9,006 nucleotides of DNA from Fidelibacterota bacterium (GTDB taxonomy: Bacteria > Marinisomatota > Marinisomatia > Marinisomatales > TCS56): NCBI GenBank assembly GCA_030634675.1, contig DAOWAH010000049.1, forward strand, positions 1 to 9,006, given 5' to 3'. How positions within the stretch are numbered: position 1 is the first letter of the stretch; each line of letters starts with the position of its first letter. The position numbers and the translations under genes were made by a program. Shown here piece after piece: positions 5,945 through 9,006 of the stretch. Under the pieces are notes generated by a model. That model was given only the letters and a program-made list of their open reading frames with translations. It searched no databases and was not told the origin of the DNA.

Positions 5945-7258
5945 GTGGGCAGTTTGATCCTGGGAAAATATAGTTACTTAAAGACGATCATTTTGGTGAT
6001 TGCCATCCTGGTTGCTGTGGTAGGTGGGCAGGAATTCCGGTATAGCAAAATCTATCCTGTTCCCGATCTATCCTTTTATCCCAGCGTGTTAACCGGCCTC
6101 GATATCCTCCAGCAGATGGATTTCGAACCGCTGCAGGGGAAACGAATTGCCATATTGTGTAATCAAACTGCCGTCAATCATAACGGTGAACACCTGCTCG
6201 ATTTTATCAATAGTCAATGGGACATTACTGTAAAAACAATATTTACTCCCGAACACGGATTATTTGGAAGGCAAAATGAGGATGTTCGTTTGTCTGGTAA
6301 GGATGATACGGATCCGGTCACAGGAGCCCGGATAATCAATTTATTCGGTCGCTATGTGATTCCTCCTAAATGGACTCTGACTGATGTAGATGTGATCCTG
6401 GTGGATATAGTCGATCCGGGCGTCCGCTATTTTACTTTTGTTACCACAATAACCAAAATGATGGAAACCGCCAGTCGCCTGGAAATACCGGTAATTGTAC
6501 TGGACCGGCCTAATCCGATCCGTGGCGATATAATGAATGGCCCGGTTGTCCGGACCGCCTACCAATCCTTTGTGGGCTATCACCTGGTTCCGATTCGTCA
6601 TGGTTTAACAGTGGGTGAATACGCGTTGATGATCAATGAAATGGGTTGGGTCAAGAATCTGGCGCGCGTAGATCTGACCATAATTCCAATGGTAAACTGG
6701 CAACGCGACATGTGGTACGATCAAACTGGGTTGCCCTGGGTACCGCCGTCACCGGGTTTTGACACACTAATCACCAATCTGGTTTATACCGGTACCGCCT
6801 TAATTGAAGGTACTAATCTTAGTGTGGGAAAAGGGACTGACAAACCTTTTTATCGGGTAGGCGCCCCCTGGATTGCCGGCCTGCATTTGTATCAGGTATT
6901 GGAGCGCCAGAAACTGCCTGGAGTAAACTTTAAAGCGGTCAGTTTTACACCCCATCAAACACATTCATCCGCTGAGATTCCCGCCTATTTGGACCAGACC
7001 TGTAACGGTGTGGAAATTGAAATCAAGGATCGTGAAACATTTGATCCTTTATTAACTGCCATTACAATAATCATATTAACTGAACAGCTATACCCACGAC
7101 AATTCAGTTGGAATGGGGATTATATCGATAAGCTGTTTGGATATGATCTGTTGCGCACTTTCGTTGCGCAAAAGAAACAACCGGAATATTTGCCAGGCCG
7201 TTGGGCCCATGATGTAATTCGCTTTAGCGAGTTCCGCAAGCGATTCCTGCTATATTGA
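5945..7258 (+). CDS. NamZ/DUF1343-family exo-beta-N-acetylmuramidase homologue, exported
   Basis: A 437-residue protein of the DUF1343 family (GH171; characterised members, NamZ, release MurNAc from non-reducing ends of peptidoglycan glycans). Family blocks in order: TPEHGLFG (101-108) with Glu103, equivalent to the Glu proposed as catalytic; NLFGRY (132-137); DIVDPGVRYFTF (154-165); LDRPNPI (186-192); RHGLTVGE (218-225); WVPPSPGF (265-272); EGTNLSVGKGTDKPF (288-302); GAPW (306-309); and the closing RKRFLLY. Length and end match full-size members. An N-terminal hydrophobic stretch (14-27, ending AVVGGQE) indicates export to the periplasm. An in-frame TGA at 5939-5941 limits the start to GTG 5945 or TTG 5954; neither has an SD and no ATG is available. 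The third block departs from the usual D-x-Q-D-x-G-x-R-x-Y-T (Val for Gln, Phe for Tyr). The next gene follows after 4 nt. Family membership is very secure; exact activity is inferred. Confidence 0.92.
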   Translation: MGSLILGKYSYLKTIILVIAILVAVVGGQEFRYSKIYPVPDLSFYPSVLTGLDILQQMDFEPLQGKRIAILCNQTAVNHNGEHLLDFINSQWDITVKTIFTPEHGLFGRQNEDVRLSGKDDTDPVTGARIINLFGRYVIPPKWTLTDVDVILVDIVDPGVRYFTFVTTITKMMETASRLEIPVIVLDRPNPIRGDIMNGPVVRTAYQSFVGYHLVPIRHGLTVGEYALMINEMGWVKNLARVDLTIIPMVNWQRDMWYDQTGLPWVPPSPGFDTLITNLVYTGTALIEGTNLSVGKGTDKPFYRVGAPWIAGLHLYQVLERQKLPGVNFKAVSFTPHQTHSSAEIPAYLDQTCNGVEIEIKDRETFDPLLTAITIIILTEQLYPRQFSWNGDYIDKLFGYDLLRTFVAQKKQPEYLPGRWAHDVIRFSEFRKRFLLY

Positions 7259-7262
7259 TACT

Positions 7263-8855
7263 TTGCGCTCGATAAAAATACTATTAATTCTGATAATAAT
7301 TTTGAGTGTGGTTTCGTCCCAGACACATTTTACCCTGCCGAATAATGCCTGGCGTGTAACAGTCAAACAAACCAACGGTTTTGGAAAATGGAGGGGCGCT
7401 ACTGGTTACACCGGCGTGGGACCGCAATACTTTAACTTGGATGGATATGGTCGCCAATACTACGATCATGTTCACCCCAATGCTTATTACGATCTGCATC
7501 ACCTTGATTCATTATCAATTGGTGCCACCACTTTTGGGGATCTAATCCGCGGATTTAATCAATCTTCTTCCGCTGCTTTCTGGGGTGATACATTGCCTGA
7601 ATTCCAGACCATATTTTTTGGACCGGATTCGGTAACAATTGGTGGTTATTTAAAAAATACTAAATTACAACATACCCTATCAAGACAGGATTTCCAGTTG
7701 GAATATGGCGTATCCAACCGGGTAACTTTCAGTTTTGAAGTCCCTTATTACAACCGTCTGGAAGAAGATCGGACATGGCTTTGGCAGGGAATTGCAGCCG
7801 ATGGATTACCGGAGTTTATTGCTTATCATGATTCGGCGCGTCAGGCTTTTGAGGATTTCGAAACTTTCTTTCAATCCTTTCCAATGGATGCTGATACCTT
7901 GGCGAAATTGCTTTCAGTTAAGGAACGGCTGTACACCTGGGATGGAACCAATTCGGTTTTATGGGCTCTGGCTGGTGGCACTGATCCATTGCAAACCGGA
8001 ATAGCCGGTACAGCTTTTAATCCTTTTGCCATCGCTGATAGCAGCAGCACAACCATTGATTCGTTGATTGCTTGGTATTTGCCAACCAATCGTCTTGCTT
8101 CAGGACTTGGTGATGTTACTTTAAAGATGACTTTTTTATTAGCTGGAAAGCCGGCCTGGTCCCAGCAGAGTTTCTATTCTATCTATGTTGGAGTGGCAGT
8201 CCAATTACCGCTTGGTGGAAAATTAAGTCGTTTTAATAGTACCAAAACCGATGCCAATGGCACCCCCCGGCAGTTTTCTGAATTACCACTGGGGAGTGGT
8301 ACGACCAAGTGGAGCTTATCCTTTTTTGGTGAATTTTATCGAAATATATTGAGCCGGATGATGAGTATCAATTGGTACACGGAATTAGGTGTCAGCAATC
8401 GTGAGTTTCTGAATTTTCCGGTATCAATGCTGGGTACCAACCAAACCCATCCGGACAGTATTATTGCAAAATACGGCTATCAGTATGGCTTCCGGCCCGG
8501 CTGGGAATGGTCCGGAAAGCTGGCAGCAAACCTTGAGCTCTGGCCCGATCGTTTATGGATCCGCCCGAGTGTACAGGCCTATTTCAAAACTCGTGACAAG
8601 TTCTATTCGGTTGATAAGAATTGGGCCGATTTTCAGCAGTATCGAACTAAGTCCGGAAAAATTGTATACGACACACGTATAACGCAAATAACACCGAGTA
8701 TCAGTTTATTTATCCGTAACCTGCATCCCTTAAAAAAAATCGGACCGGTACCATTTGAGATTGAAATCGGTGGTTCCAAACCTTTTTTTACTCGCCATAC
8801 ATTTTCAGATTACTCAATCTGGATCGGATTGACAACTTATTTTCAAGGCTGGTAG
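7263..8855 (+). CDS. Putative outer-membrane beta-barrel protein
   Basis: A 530-residue exported protein starting at TTG 7263, 4 nt after the NamZ-like stop and without an SD, so probably translated by coupling. The N-terminus (RSIKILLILIIILSVVSSQ) is a signal peptide with cleavage near VVSS-Q. Segments typical of outer-membrane channels of the MetA/phenol-degradation-like or FadL-like style are visible: FQLEYGVSNRVTFSFEVPY (144-162), ASGLGDVTLKMTFLL (279-293), IYVGVAVQLPLGG (307-319) and many alternating aromatic strands up to the C-terminal YFQGW, an aromatic end as expected for barrel assembly. Between the early strands and GLGDV lies a long insert (about 165-275) with a predicted helical stretch (SARQAFEDFETFFQSF, DADTLAKLLSVKERL) that could be a large loop or plug. 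It may deliver substrate or products linked to the NamZ-like enzyme; that link rests on gene order only. No specific family is certain. Confidence 0.78.
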   Translation: MRSIKILLILIIILSVVSSQTHFTLPNNAWRVTVKQTNGFGKWRGATGYTGVGPQYFNLDGYGRQYYDHVHPNAYYDLHHLDSLSIGATTFGDLIRGFNQSSSAAFWGDTLPEFQTIFFGPDSVTIGGYLKNTKLQHTLSRQDFQLEYGVSNRVTFSFEVPYYNRLEEDRTWLWQGIAADGLPEFIAYHDSARQAFEDFETFFQSFPMDADTLAKLLSVKERLYTWDGTNSVLWALAGGTDPLQTGIAGTAFNPFAIADSSSTTIDSLIAWYLPTNRLASGLGDVTLKMTFLLAGKPAWSQQSFYSIYVGVAVQLPLGGKLSRFNSTKTDANGTPRQFSELPLGSGTTKWSLSFFGEFYRNILSRMMSINWYTELGVSNREFLNFPVSMLGTNQTHPDSIIAKYGYQYGFRPGWEWSGKLAANLELWPDRLWIRPSVQAYFKTRDKFYSVDKNWADFQQYRTKSGKIVYDTRITQITPSISLFIRNLHPLKKIGPVPFEIEIGGSKPFFTRHTFSDYSIWIGLTTYFQGW

Positions 8856-8864
8856 ATCAGTAAA

Positions 8865-8885
8865 ATTAATTCAGCATCAATTAAT
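8865..8885 (+). terminator. Weak AT-only hairpin between the barrel and transporter genes
   Basis: ATTAATT (8865-8871) pairs exactly with AATTAAT (8879-8885) across the 7-nt loop CAGCATC, followed by AAAAATTTCTTAGTTTT. The stem contains no G-C pair, so termination would be weak at best. Position, 10 nt after the barrel stop, is the main support. Confidence 0.2.
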
Positions 8886-8937
8886 AAAAATTTCTTAGTT
8901 TTCCCTGACTGGGGATCGTATCAAATCGTTGGTAACT

Positions 8938-8942
8938 GGAGG
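8938..8942 (+). promoter_or_regulatory. Shine-Dalgarno GGAGG for the transporter gene
   Basis: GGAGG lies 4 nt before ATG 8947, a close but workable spacing, and fixes that start. It is the strongest ribosome site in the window. Confidence 0.65.
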
Positions 8943-8946
8943 ATTT

Positions 8947-9006
8947 ATGACTAAAGAGAAAAAAGCTGTTTGGGGCTGGGCGATGTATGATTGGGCTAAT
9001 TCAGCC
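8947..9006 (+). CDS. N-terminus of a UMF1/Atg22-like major facilitator transporter (3' end outside window)
   Basis: Only 20 codons are visible, but they carry the hallmark start of bacterial UMF1-family (Atg22-like) MFS proteins: a short basic lead (TKEKK) followed by WGWAMYDWANSA, where the Y-D-W-A-N-S segment opens the first membrane helix. Members are inner-membrane transporters of about 400-450 residues, and their substrates are mostly unknown. A strong SD precedes the ATG. The 91-bp gap to the barrel gene leaves open whether it is co-transcribed with the NamZ-like unit. If it is, an exported sugar hydrolase, an outer-membrane protein and an inner-membrane transporter would form a possible scavenging route, but this is inference from order alone. 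Confidence 0.85.
   Translation, partial: MTKEKKAVWGWAMYDWANSA

Noticed and set aside
1..9006. CRISPR array, tRNA, rRNA, transposase or phage genes
   Set aside because: No regularly spaced direct repeats, no cloverleaf or rRNA-like sequence, and no integrase, transposase or phage structural protein was seen in any frame.

Overview
The window (about 9 kb, AT-leaning) looks like chromosomal DNA of a Gram-negative bacterium of the FCB superphylum but probably not a classical Bacteroidetes. Candidatus Marinimicrobia, Calditrichota, KSB1-like or Cloacimonadota-type lineages would fit. The reasons are a TonB-dependent receptor with an N-terminal carboxypeptidase-regulatory-like domain, a DUF4249-like lipoprotein directly after it, several exported beta-rich proteins, a periplasmic NamZ/DUF1343 protein, and a mix of Shine-Dalgarno-led and SD-less starts with several GTG/TTG start codons. 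The lineage is inferred from protein style only. Every gene seen is on the + strand.

Layout. (1) 1-322: the 3' end of an unrecognised gene. (2) 323-609: an AT-rich gap with small palindromes. (3) 610-4727: a tight three-gene cluster encoding an exported two-part protein (unrecognised N-terminal half, beta-rich C-terminal half), a 772-residue TonB-dependent outer-membrane receptor joined to it by a 4-nt ATGA overlap, and a DUF4249-like lipoprotein 12 nt further on. (4) 4776-5639: a membrane-anchored alpha/beta hydrolase with a complete Ser-Asp-His triad, 48 nt downstream and led by a good SD. (5) 5640-5944: a 305-bp gap packed with strong inverted repeats: two near-perfect hairpins, a third weaker hairpin, a half-palindrome, and a separate region in which three copies of one heptamer could form two mutually exclusive hairpins. 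(6) 5945-8855: a NamZ-type exo-beta-N-acetylmuramidase homologue followed after 4 nt by a 530-residue outer-membrane beta-barrel protein. (7) 8947-end: the first 20 codons of a UMF1/Atg22-like major facilitator transporter.

How the genes may work together (inference). The first cluster looks like an outer-membrane uptake or export unit: receptor, surface or periplasmic lipoprotein, and a small exported partner, possibly with the hydrolase acting on the cargo. The second pairs a peptidoglycan-sugar hydrolase with an outer-membrane protein. No CRISPR array, tRNA, rRNA, transposase or phage gene is visible. The best candidates for something undescribed are the three-gene outer-membrane cluster and the structured 5640-5944 gap. 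Neither amounts to proof of a new system.
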